Shown here: piece by piece, positions 1 to 5,770 of the stretch
Layout of the letters: each line of letters opens with the position of its first letter
How positions within the stretch are numbered: position 1 is the stretch's first letter
From: Acidobacteriaceae bacterium
GTDB taxonomy: Bacteria > Acidobacteriota > Terriglobia > Terriglobales > Acidobacteriaceae
Length of the DNA stretch: 6,723 bases
Assembly (NCBI GenBank): GCA_003140785.1
Contig: PLKY01000034.1
Location: 370-7,092, forward strand
Direction of reading: 5' to 3'
Translations under genes and position numbers: made by a program
Notes under the pieces: model-generated
Seen by the model: the letters and a program-made list of their open reading frames with translations, nothing else
The model's database searches: none
Told to the model about the DNA's origin: nothing

Positions 1-521
1 GGCCCCGCATTGCGCGAAAGATCGTTGATAAACCAGCCAATCGTCGCGTGCCGTTCCATCCAATCGAGAAACCGCACCACATCCGACTCCACTAGGTGAT
101 GCGTGAACAGTGAGCTGACGACAAGATCAATGGGTTCCTGCGAACAATACTCAAATACATTCGCGTTCACCCATTCGATTGCGCTTGCCGCATTACTGGC
201 CTGACCCGCAATCACAACGGCGTCCATGTTGAGGTCGATTCCGGTCAACTCCACGGCAACGCCGCGCGTTTTTGCCCAGCGCTCGATCCGCCGCAGACCG
301 TCCCCATATCCGCAGCCCACATCGAGAATCCGCGTCGGCCCCTTTCCATCCTGCAACCCAAGAGAATCGAGCCACCCCAGCAACGGGCGATAGGCCAAAA
401 GCCAGCGGTTCACTCTTGCCAGATCTCGCAGACACGCGCGCAATTCCTCGCGGCTGCAAGGGCCATCCATCAGCTCCGCAAGCTGCGCGCGAGCTCTGAA
501 ATCCAGCGTCTCAGGCTGCAT
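1..521 (-). CDS. class I SAM-dependent methyltransferase, C-terminus off the left edge
   Basis: Reading the minus strand from the ATG at 521-519 gives an open frame of 173 codons that leaves the window without a stop. Visible class I (Rossmann-fold) motifs are motif I ILDVGCGYGDG at residues 65-75 (SAM-binding glycine loop), GIDLN at 94-98 (acidic residue for the SAM ribose) and IDLVVSSLFTHHL at 131-143 (motif IV region). The N-terminal helix containing LARVNRWLLAYRPLL resembles small-molecule methyltransferases often encoded beside type III polyketide synthases. The start lies inside the end of the synthase gene (11-base overlap, different frame) with only a weak GGAG about 14 bases upstream, so translation is probably coupled to the synthase. 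Inferred role: O- or C-methylation of the polyketide product. The missing part would contain the rest of the substrate-binding region. Family assignment is firm; substrate unknown. Confidence 0.88.
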   Translation of the reverse strand, partial: MQPETLDFRARAQLAELMDGPCSREELRACLRDLARVNRWLLAYRPLLGWLDSLGLQDGKGPTRILDVGCGYGDGLRRIERWAKTRGVAVELTGIDLNMDAVVIAGQASNAASAIEWVNANVFEYCSQEPIDLVVSSLFTHHLVESDVVRFLDWMERHATIGWFINDLSRNAG

Positions 522-1581
522 GAAACAGCATCGTCTCCGCCGTGACACCAGGACCGAACGACATCGCACAGCCTTGCTGGCCAGGCTCCGCCCGTTGCAT
601 GATCCGCTGCAGAACAAACATCACCGTCGCCGACGACATGTTGCCGAATCGCGCCAGCACGTCGCGAGAACTCGCCAACGCCTCGGCAGGCAGGCCCAAC
701 CCCTTTTCAACTGAGTCCAGAATCGTTTTGCCGCCGGGATGCACTGCCCACAGATCGATCGACAGCGGATCTTTGCCACGCGTGATGGTACCGCCCACAT
801 CCTTCAACGCGCGGCACAGCTCGCCGGGAACCTTGCCCGACAGTTGCATGTCGAAACCACCTTCGCGAATACGCCACGTAATCAGGTGATTCGTCTCAGG
901 AATGCCAACAGCCAGAAAGCTATCGAGTCCGAGACCCTCCTCACGCGCAGTCACCAGGCACGCGGAACACCCATCGGCGAACAACAGAAACGACAAGAGC
1001 TGCTCAAGATTCTGCGTCTCCTGCATGTGCAGCGTGCAAAGTTCCAGGCTGAGAATCAACACCCGCGACTCCGGCTCAGACCGCACAATATGCCGCGCGG
1101 TCTTCAGCGCATTGATCGCCGCGTAGCAGCCCATGAAGCCGATCATCGTGCGTTCCACCGAAGAATCGAGCCCCAGATGATTGACCATCTCAATATCCAA
1201 ACCCGGCGCATACAGCCCTGTGCACGAAGTCACGAGGACGTGCGTGATGCCGCGCCGCTCCTCTTCGCTCAGCCCCAGCTTGTCCACCGCGCAGCGCATC
1301 AGCTTGGGGGCGAAGCGCTCAAACGCCTGCATGCGCCGCGCGGTCCCGGGAAACGCGCCGCGCACATACAAATCTTCCCCATCCCTCCACTCGCCGCTCG
1401 GGGTAGCTATCGGCTCCAGAAACGAGTAGCGATGTTCGATTGCGGAAAGCCGTGCCATGCGCCGGAAAAGATTCCGAACCGTGCCCTCGGGGAGCATGCT
1501 GTCGGCAAAATCGATAAACGCCCGATGCACATCGTGCGGGGGAACCGACGTCGCAATGCGGTTGATATAAGCGGTTGTCAT
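511..1581 (-). CDS. type III polyketide synthase (chalcone synthase-like)
   Basis: A complete 356-residue homodimeric-type ketosynthase; the usual family length is about 350-400. Type III synthases extend an acyl-CoA starter with malonyl-CoA and cyclise the chain without a carrier protein. The whole catalytic triad is visible: Cys152 in MGCYAAINAL, His281 in WAVHPGGKTIL and Asn314 in GNMSSATVMF. TSCTG (118-122) and the C-terminal SFGPG loop (341-345) are also family signatures. The start at 1581 is supported by AGAGGGG six bases upstream. Its 3' end overlaps the methyltransferase start by 11 bases, implying a biosynthetic operon that may continue off the left edge. The sequence resembles bacterial alkylpyrone or resorcinol-type synthases more than plant chalcone synthases, but starter choice and ring type cannot be read. 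A palindrome and a possible promoter lie upstream. Family assignment is very secure, product unknown. Confidence 0.95.
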   Translation of the reverse strand: MTTAYINRIATSVPPHDVHRAFIDFADSMLPEGTVRNLFRRMARLSAIEHRYSFLEPIATPSGEWRDGEDLYVRGAFPGTARRMQAFERFAPKLMRCAVDKLGLSEEERRGITHVLVTSCTGLYAPGLDIEMVNHLGLDSSVERTMIGFMGCYAAINALKTARHIVRSEPESRVLILSLELCTLHMQETQNLEQLLSFLLFADGCSACLVTAREEGLGLDSFLAVGIPETNHLITWRIREGGFDMQLSGKVPGELCRALKDVGGTITRGKDPLSIDLWAVHPGGKTILDSVEKGLGLPAEALASSRDVLARFGNMSSATVMFVLQRIMQRAEPGQQGCAMSFGPGVTAETMLFHAA

Positions 1582-1587
1582 CGTTGG

Positions 1588-1594
1588 CCCCTCT
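1588..1594 (-). promoter_or_regulatory. ribosome binding site of the type III polyketide synthase
   Basis: AGAGGGG on the minus strand, six bases before the ATG at 1581. It is the best purine tract in the gap and supports that ATG as the start. Confidence 0.6.
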
Positions 1595-1625
1595 GCCCGG
1601 CTTCACGTAGCCAGAGACATTCTTA

Positions 1626-1649
1626 GACACGACGAGACCTCGATGTGTC
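1626..1649. promoter_or_regulatory. 24-bp imperfect palindrome, candidate operator of the polyketide synthase operon
   Basis: Read on the minus strand, the arms are GACAC-n2-CGAG, a two-base centre, then CTCG-n2-GTGTC, so 18 of 24 positions obey perfect dyad symmetry. It lies 45 bases upstream of the synthase start and just downstream of the candidate -10 element (1655-1660), where a repressor would block initiation. The two-base centre makes a full RNA hairpin poor, which favours a DNA-binding site for a dimeric regulator. The regulator is not in this window. Seen directly: the symmetry. Inferred: operator function. Confidence 0.45.
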
Positions 1650-1654
1650 ATCCA

Positions 1655-1684
1655 AATGTAAGCGTTCGGTCACACTGAATTCAA
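1655..1684 (-). promoter_or_regulatory. weak candidate sigma-70-type promoter for the polyketide synthase operon
   Basis: TTGAAT at 1684-1679 and TACATT at 1660-1655 are separated by 18 bases; each matches four of six consensus positions. It starts 17 bases after the dnaB stop, leaving an untranslated leader of about 65 bases. I see no hairpin with a T-run between dnaB and this point, so read-through from dnaB is also possible. Confidence 0.28.
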
Positions 1685-1700
1685 AAGGAATACAGCCGTT

Positions 1701-3089
1701 TCAAGCCTGATCAACAAAATCGGCCGGATTCGAGAATCGCGTGCAATTCGAATTGAAGTTCAGATGCACGGTACCGGTAGGACCGTTGCGTTGTTTGGCC
1801 AAAATAATCTCCGATCGCGCCTTGTCCGAATCCGACATCTCCTCATCGCGGTTGTAATACGACTCCCGATGAATAAACGCTACCACGTCGGCATCCTGCT
1901 CAATCGAACCCGACTCGCGCAGATCGCTCAGCATCGGCCGCTTATCGTCGCCACGCCGTTCGCTGGCGCGCGAAAGCTGCGACACAGCCATCACCGGCAC
2001 GTCGAGCTCCTTCGCCAGCGCCTTCAGGCCGCGCGAAATCGCCGCAACCTCCTGCGTCCGGTTCTCATAGCGCTTCCCGCCTGCCGACGGAAGCGTCGCC
2101 GACATCAGCTGCAAATAGTCCACGACAATCAGATCGAGCCCACCCGCATTCTGCTTCAGCCGCCGCGCCTTCGCGCGCATCTCGGCCAACGAAATGCCGG
2201 CCGAATCGTCAATGAACAGGCGCGCCTCTACCAGTTGCTCCAGCGCATGCTGCAGCTTGCCATGATCGTCGCGGCCTAAGAAGCCTGTTTGCAGCTTTCG
2301 TTGGTCCACACCCGATTGCGACGACAGCATGCGGCGCAACAGCGATTCCTTGCTCATTTCCAGGCTGAACACCGCCACAATCGACTTGCTCGTGATCGCC
2401 GCGTTCTGTGCAATGTTGATCGCCAGCGCCGTCTTTCCCATCGAGGGCCGCGCGGCAACGATGATCAACTCGCCCTTCTGCAGCCCGCTCGTCATCTGGT
2501 CCAGCACCACATAGTGCGTGGCCAGCCCCGTAACTTCACGGCTTTGTTTATACAAATTGTCAATCGAACCGAATGAGCTCTGAACAATCTGATCCAGCGG
2601 CTGCAGCCCCTGCGAAATGCCCTTCTCGCTCACTTCGAGCAGCTGGCTCTCGGCCATGTCCAACACTTCGAGAGCCGTCTCGCTCTGGTCGGCCGCACGC
2701 GCAATCGCCGCCGAACAGATCGCCATCAGCTTGCGCAGCAGGCTCTTGTCCTTGACGATCCGGATGTAGTCCTCAATCACCGGCCGCAGCGGCAAGCCTT
2801 CCGTCAGCGAGGCCAGATACGCCACGCCGCCGACGGTTTCAATCTCCTTGTAGCGCGCCAGTTCGTTCGCCAGCGTCACAATGTCCACGGCGCGCTGCGC
2901 GTTCATCAGGTCGCTCATGCGCAGAAAAATGCGCTGGTGCGAATCGAGCGAGAAGTCGCTCGCGTCCAGCTTCTCAGCCGCCTCCGAGTGCGCTGCATTG
3001 TCCAGCAGAATCGCGCCCAGAATGGTTCTTTCAGCGTCGAGGTTCGCCGGCAATCCGGCGTCAAGTCTCAGGTCGGGAATCGTAGCCAT
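1701..3089 (-). CDS. dnaB: replicative DNA helicase DnaB
   Basis: A complete 462-residue protein, normal for the family (about 440-470). DnaB is the hexameric 5'-3' helicase that unwinds DNA at the replication fork and recruits primase. The N-terminal domain (about 14-115) begins LPANLDAERTILGAILLDN, a typical DnaB opening. A linker follows, then the RecA-like ATPase: Walker A ARPSMGKT at 213-220, catalytic Glu244 in SLEM, Walker B LIVVDYLQLM with Asp324, SQLSR at 370-374, and KQRNGPTG at 432-439 with the arginine finger. No intein interrupts the Walker motifs. The start at 3089 is fixed by an in-frame TGA six codons upstream, but the leader just before it is CCTCCTCCC with no purine-rich ribosome binding site. 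Palindromic sequence lies 50-75 bases upstream. Neighbours are functionally unrelated. Confidence 0.97.
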   Translation of the reverse strand: MATIPDLRLDAGLPANLDAERTILGAILLDNAAHSEAAEKLDASDFSLDSHQRIFLRMSDLMNAQRAVDIVTLANELARYKEIETVGGVAYLASLTEGLPLRPVIEDYIRIVKDKSLLRKLMAICSAAIARAADQSETALEVLDMAESQLLEVSEKGISQGLQPLDQIVQSSFGSIDNLYKQSREVTGLATHYVVLDQMTSGLQKGELIIVAARPSMGKTALAINIAQNAAITSKSIVAVFSLEMSKESLLRRMLSSQSGVDQRKLQTGFLGRDDHGKLQHALEQLVEARLFIDDSAGISLAEMRAKARRLKQNAGGLDLIVVDYLQLMSATLPSAGGKRYENRTQEVAAISRGLKALAKELDVPVMAVSQLSRASERRGDDKRPMLSDLRESGSIEQDADVVAFIHRESYYNRDEEMSDSDKARSEIILAKQRNGPTGTVHLNFNSNCTRFSNPADFVDQA

Positions 3090-3121
3090 TGGGAGGAGGG
3101 GCTCTCAGTCACGTTTATATG

Positions 3122-3136
3122 GGGTCAGGAAGACCC
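3122..3136 (-). repeat. short hairpin upstream of dnaB
   Basis: On the minus strand GGGTC and GACCC form a perfect five-base-pair stem around the loop TTCCT. It lies 33 bases before the dnaB start and two bases from the larger palindrome at 3139-3164. No T-run follows, so it is not a standard terminator; it may sit in the dnaB leader. An AT-rich TATAAA (3119-3114) follows but has no convincing -35 partner. Confidence 0.35.
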
Positions 3137-3138
3137 GA

Positions 3139-3164
3139 GTTTGAGTCTAATATTCGTCTCAAAC
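3139..3164. promoter_or_regulatory. 26-bp palindrome upstream of dnaB, candidate operator
   Basis: Arms GTTTGAG and CTCAAAC flank a symmetric AATATT core, with one extra matched C/G pair in each half; 22 of 26 positions are dyad-symmetric. It stands 50 bases before the dnaB start, in the gap between the end of the pilus-like cluster and dnaB. The AT-rich core and long arms suit a dimeric DNA-binding protein; as RNA it would also fold. It has no T-run, so it is unlikely to be an intrinsic terminator. I do not recognise it as a known LexA, DnaA or Fur-type box. Confidence 0.5.
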
Positions 3165-3289
3165 GTGGAGAACCCGTACGAATCTGAAAAAAGGGGATAC
3201 AACTTGCTAATGAAATATAGTTATCGACTGCCACGCCTGCGGAAAATCTGCTGCTGACGAGAATTTCAATGAACCGTAAAGTGGCGCAC

Positions 3290-3787
3290 CTACTGCGAAA
3301 TCACCATCTGCGACGTGCTGCCCACATCGATCCTGGTTCTCCCCCATAATGGCACGTTCATGGCGTAAGTTACTTGCACTTGCACCATGTCTCCGGGCAC
3401 CTTGCATTGCGGCGCTGTGCCGCAAGGAGTCCAGCCGGTAGCTCCCGTGGTATTTGCCTGCAGCCAGGTGGTGTTCACGGTTAGATTGCTCGCGCCCAAC
3501 CCTGGGTAGCGCATGCTCAAGACCCGAGCCTGAATCTGGGGCTGAGTCGCAGGGCAATCACTCAAGCCCGGCGTATTCGCGAAACACTGCGAACCACGCG
3601 TGCTTGCGTAGCGGCTGGCCTCGCGGGCCGCATCGGCGACAAAAGTGTAGGTATACAGCCCAAAGATAAAGTAAACAACGCCGACCAGGACTGCGGCGAA
3701 CATGGTGACCGAGAGCGCCATCTCCACCAGGGCGGCACCCTCCTCGCCTTCACCGCCTGCGCACGCAAATCTCTCCCACATGTTCAT
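3290..3787 (-). CDS. TadE-like pseudopilin (second of the cluster)
   Basis: A 165-residue envelope protein. TadE-family proteins are minor pseudopilins of Tad/Flp pilus systems, processed by a prepilin peptidase and anchored in the inner membrane. The short leader (residues 1-17) ends in glycine and is followed by AALVE, giving the conserved Glu at +5 (Glu22). One hydrophobic segment runs from about 24 to 46. The next stretch, ADAAREASRYAS (51-62), is typical of TadE. The periplasmic part has two cysteine pairs (69/78 and 122/128), perhaps disulphide-bonded. The frame is open further upstream to 3985, but that would overlap the preceding gene by 181 bases. I place the start at 3787, four bases after GAGG (3795-3792) and 17 bases after the previous stop; the ATG at 3781 is an equally possible alternative. 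Family call is good, exact role uncertain. Confidence 0.85.
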   Translation of the reverse strand: MNMWERFACAGGEGEEGAALVEMALSVTMFAAVLVGVVYFIFGLYTYTFVADAAREASRYASTRGSQCFANTPGLSDCPATQPQIQARVLSMRYPGLGASNLTVNTTWLQANTTGATGWTPCGTAPQCKVPGDMVQVQVTYAMNVPLWGRTRIDVGSTSQMVISQ

Positions 3788-3804
3788 TGCGCCTCGCACC
3801 GGTT

Positions 3805-4335
3805 TCACTGCGAAACCTTCCGGACCGCCTGCCCGTTCAGCGTAAACGTCTTGGGAAGCCCCGGCCAATGAACCGGGGGAGAATAAGTCGCCTGCGTAGC
3901 TACCGTAAGAATGGTCTCCACTGCCGAGCCACCGAAACAGGAAAGCACTGGTGGTGTGCCGCTCGCGGCCGATCCGTTGGAACAAATGTATGTGCGAGTC
4001 ACCGTCGCCGGATTGAGCGGAACGTTCGTCGCGTCATTGTGAGCCGCCAGTTGAATCCCTGCTGTATCCTGGGCAGCAATCGCGCTTGCGGCCCCGTAGT
4101 CGGCGCCCGCGTTGGCGGCATTTGTCACTTCAATGGCTCCGTAGGCCGCCATGGCAAATTCAGTAGCGCCCGTAAGCAGCAACAGCAGAATCGGCAACAC
4201 CAGGGCGGACTCGATCAGCGCTCCCCCGCATTCGCTCGCAGCTCTTCTCCCGGTGACGCCAAAGCTCGCGAAGCCAAAGCTGGTGACGCCAAAGCGCCGT
4301 CGAAACGCGCGACTGAAATCTTCCCACCGCCGCAT
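3805..4335 (-). CDS. TadE-like pseudopilin (first of the cluster)
   Basis: A 176-residue protein of the same family as its downstream neighbour but divergent from it. The leader is long and basic (about 37 residues, with RRW, RRR and GRR clusters) and ends GG; cleavage after Gly37 gives GALIE with Glu42 at +5, as in class III prepilins. A single hydrophobic helix, LVLPILLLLLTGA and beyond, spans about 45-65, followed by GAIEVTNAANAGADYGA, a usual TadE continuation. The outer part has two cysteines (118, 133). The ATG at 4335 begins two bases after the stop of the TadG-like gene and lacks a strong ribosome binding site, implying translational coupling. An internal near-duplication lies in the leader (4252-4295). 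Inferred role: inner-membrane pseudopilin of a Tad-like surface appendage or secretion apparatus. Confidence 0.85.
   Translation of the reverse strand: MRRWEDFSRAFRRRFGVTSFGFASFGVTGRRAASECGGALIESALVLPILLLLLTGATEFAMAAYGAIEVTNAANAGADYGAASAIAAQDTAGIQLAAHNDATNVPLNPATVTRTYICSNGSAASGTPPVLSCFGGSAVETILTVATQATYSPPVHWPGLPKTFTLNGQAVRKVSQ
4252..4295. repeat. 14-bp direct repeat at 30-bp spacing in the pseudopilin leader
   Basis: GGTGACGCCAAAGC occurs at 4252-4265 and again at 4282-4295 on the plus strand, with a related AAGCCAAAGC between them. Because 30 bases is ten codons, the repeat stays in frame and encodes FGVT twice in the basic leader (residues 15-28). It looks like an in-frame tandem duplication that has partly diverged. 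Confidence 0.6.
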
Positions 4336-4337
4336 CG

Positions 4338-5684
4338 CTACTGCACCATCACAATCTTGGTGAGCGGAGTTCCCTTATTTATAAGCGCATAATTCTGCAA
4401 CTGGGGAGTCCCGGTGATGTTCAGCGAACCAACAACAAAATCCGCGTACACACTGCTCGATCCCGCGCCCCCAACTGTCAGCGGCGCGCTGGGAGCATAA
4501 ACAATCCCCTGAAGCGTCATGTTGCCAGTCTCCAGAATCGTCAGCGTTCCACCCGCCTGGAAGATAAGAATCCCGTTTTCGGCTCCTCCGATCGGCGCCG
4601 TGAGATTCATGCTTCCCGACAAGGTGCTCGAACCGCCTGTGTAGAACGAAACGCCCGCTCCGGTCACCGCGCCAGGCCCGGTCAAATCAAGCCCTCCTTC
4701 CGCAACATATTGGCCGGAACTTAGACTGAGCGGCCCACCGCCGCTATTCGACAACGCGCCGCTGATCGTGTAGCTCCCGCTATTCAGCGTCACCGTGCCG
4801 CCGCTCGAGTGAGCAAGGTTCCCGTTGATGATGTAATTTCCACTGTCAAAGGTGACACTCGCACCGCCAGTGATGGTAATGTCGCCGTTGATCACATAAT
4901 TTCCCCCGGTCAGGGTCAACGAACCGCCGGAGATCAAGATTCCGTCGTAGCAACCGGACGCGAGTGTGTGAAATCCACGGGTGTAAGTTTTTTGTTTCGT
5001 GCATCCGCTTCCGCTCGAGCCGGGAATACCCGGCGCCGCCAACCCGGCGAGCGGATCTTTCACCGGAATCATCCCCCTAATCGCCCTCGGGTTGACCGAT
5101 CCAATCGAACCTCCAGTAACCCCCACCTGCTTTGCCGAAATGCTGCCGCCCCCGGACAGGTCGAGCGCACTGCCACTGCTCGAGTTGTCATAAATCTCGC
5201 AGCCAGTAGCGGTCAGGGCCCCCGATCCACTGATATCGGTCCCCGAAACGCCAAGACTCCAAACGCACCCCTGGCTCGCCCCCTGCCCTGCCACGGCGCT
5301 CGAAACCAGGTTCACGCTGGTCATACCAAACAGGCGCATGAACATGGTCGGGTTCGGCACCGTAACAATGGCTTGCACGAAAACCGTCGTGTATGGCGAG
5401 CCGTACGACCCACTCGTTGGAAAAGTCACATTCACAGAACCGCTGCTGACTCCGTTCTGAGACGCGGCTGTCTGGGCTGCCGTCCTCGCCAAAGATTGGG
5501 ATTGGTTGTAGTGGTAGTCGAGGGCCCCTGCCATGGCAGCGGCATCCGCCGCAATCTGCACCTCACGCCTCACGTGGAACAGAATCCCCACATCGACAGC
5601 CAACGCCATAAACGCCATCAGCGCCGTCATCGAAACCGCGAGCATCACAATCATCTGCCCGCTTTCATCCTTGCGGAATCGCAT
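4338..5684 (-). CDS. TadG-like pilus assembly protein with glycine-rich beta-solenoid domain
   Basis: A 448-residue membrane-anchored surface or periplasmic protein. The N-terminus DESGQMIVMLAV, the hydrophobic segment to about residue 36 (ALAVDVG at 27-33) and VQIAADAAAMAGAL (42-55) are the standard TadE/TadG N-terminal domain. After a spacer, CVWSLGVSG to GCEIYDNSSSGSAL (140-173, Cys140 and Cys162) and DPLAGL (210-215) match the C-terminal part of many environmental TadG-like proteins. Residues 253-337 hold four repeats of about 21 residues (GG-x-LTL-x-SG-x-Y-x-I-x-G), and GIVYAPSAPLTVGG (393-406) follows. A second cysteine pair is at 228 and 245. No von Willebrand A domain MIDAS motif is visible. 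The start at 5684 is chosen because GAAGGAG lies five bases upstream; an in-frame TTG at 5798 has no such support. It leads the three-gene cluster. Exact function unknown. Confidence 0.85.
   Translation of the reverse strand: MRFRKDESGQMIVMLAVSMTALMAFMALAVDVGILFHVRREVQIAADAAAMAGALDYHYNQSQSLARTAAQTAASQNGVSSGSVNVTFPTSGSYGSPYTTVFVQAIVTVPNPTMFMRLFGMTSVNLVSSAVAGQGASQGCVWSLGVSGTDISGSGALTATGCEIYDNSSSGSALDLSGGGSISAKQVGVTGGSIGSVNPRAIRGMIPVKDPLAGLAAPGIPGSSGSGCTKQKTYTRGFHTLASGCYDGILISGGSLTLTGGNYVINGDITITGGASVTFDSGNYIINGNLAHSSGGTVTLNSGSYTISGALSNSGGGPLSLSSGQYVAEGGLDLTGPGAVTGAGVSFYTGGSSTLSGSMNLTAPIGGAENGILIFQAGGTLTILETGNMTLQGIVYAPSAPLTVGGAGSSSVYADFVVGSLNITGTPQLQNYALINKGTPLTKIVMVQ
4674..4928 (-). repeat. 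four ~21-codon repeats in the TadG-like gene
   Basis: Codons 253-337 encode four successive units starting GGSLTLTGGNYVING, GGASVTFDSGNYIING, GGTVTLNSGSYTISG and GGPLSLSSGQYVAEG. Alternating hydrophobic and small residues with conserved glycines and one aromatic per unit suggest stacked turns of a right-handed beta-helix. The DNA has diverged, so this is protein-level rather than recent DNA duplication. Confidence 0.7.
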
Positions 5685-5689
5685 CTGTA

Positions 5690-5696
5690 CTCCTTC
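5690..5696 (-). promoter_or_regulatory. strong ribosome binding site that fixes the TadG-like start
   Basis: GAAGGAG on the minus strand ends five bases before the ATG at 5684. It is the best Shine-Dalgarno sequence in the window and argues against the longer reading frame beginning at the TTG at 5798. It directly follows the hairpin at 5700-5714. Confidence 0.8.
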
Positions 5697-5697
5697 G

Positions 5698-5734
5698 TTC
5701 CCGCTTGGAGCGGGAGGCCTTCCCAACGCGGGAA
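5698..5734 (-). promoter_or_regulatory. leader with two tandem hairpins and a competing alternative stem
   Basis: On the minus strand, TTCCC-GCGTT-GGGAA (5734-5720) and CCCGCT-CCA-AGCGGG (5714-5700) form two perfect small hairpins just ahead of the ribosome binding site. The 3' arm GCGGGAA (5704-5698) can instead pair perfectly with TTCCCGC (5734-5728), enclosing a smaller GGGA/TCCC stem. The two folds exclude each other, which is the logic of an RNA switch, but no known riboswitch class is recognisable and no T-run is present. Confidence 0.4.
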
Positions 5735-5744
5735 AGGCAATCGA

Positions 5745-5770
5745 AGCAATTTGATCCCAATCAATTTGCT
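5745..5770. promoter_or_regulatory. 26-bp palindrome in the TadG-like leader, candidate operator
   Basis: Minus-strand arms AGCAA-A-TTGA and TCAA-A-TTGCT flank the six-base centre TTGGGA. Nine of ten arm positions pair, with a single A/A mismatch. It lies 61 bases before the TadG-like start. It could bind a dimeric regulator as DNA or form a hairpin in the leader RNA. Function is inferred; the symmetry is direct. Confidence 0.45.

Noticed and set aside
739..1626. Long plus-strand open frame (295 codons) opposite the polyketide synthase
   Set aside because: Its product is dominated by Arg, His, Gln and Ala with no domain, and it mirrors a gene with an intact catalytic triad; it is an antisense shadow.
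1764..2279. Plus-strand open frame opposite dnaB
   Set aside because: Antisense shadow rich in Arg, His and Leu; dnaB is unmistakable in this stretch.
3119..3187. Possible 22-codon plus-strand peptide after the purine tract GGGAGGAGG near 3090
   Set aside because: The purine tract lies about 20 bases before the ATG, too far for a ribosome binding site, and the frame runs through the dnaB upstream palindrome.
3187..3196. CCCCTTTTTT on the minus strand as an intrinsic terminator for the pilus-like cluster
   Set aside because: There is a T-run but no GC-rich inverted repeat directly before it.
3788..3985. N-terminal extension of the second TadE-like protein to 3985
   Set aside because: It would overlap the preceding gene by 181 bases and put about 66 unrelated residues before a normal prepilin leader.
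3787..4392. Plus-strand open frame (201 codons) opposite the first TadE-like gene
   Set aside because: Basic, low-information product antisense to a well-supported pseudopilin.
5747..5762. Sigma-54-like GG...GC arrangement in the TadG-like leader
   Set aside because: The distance between the GG and GC elements is one base short of the required spacing, and the sequence is better explained as part of the palindrome at 5745-5770.
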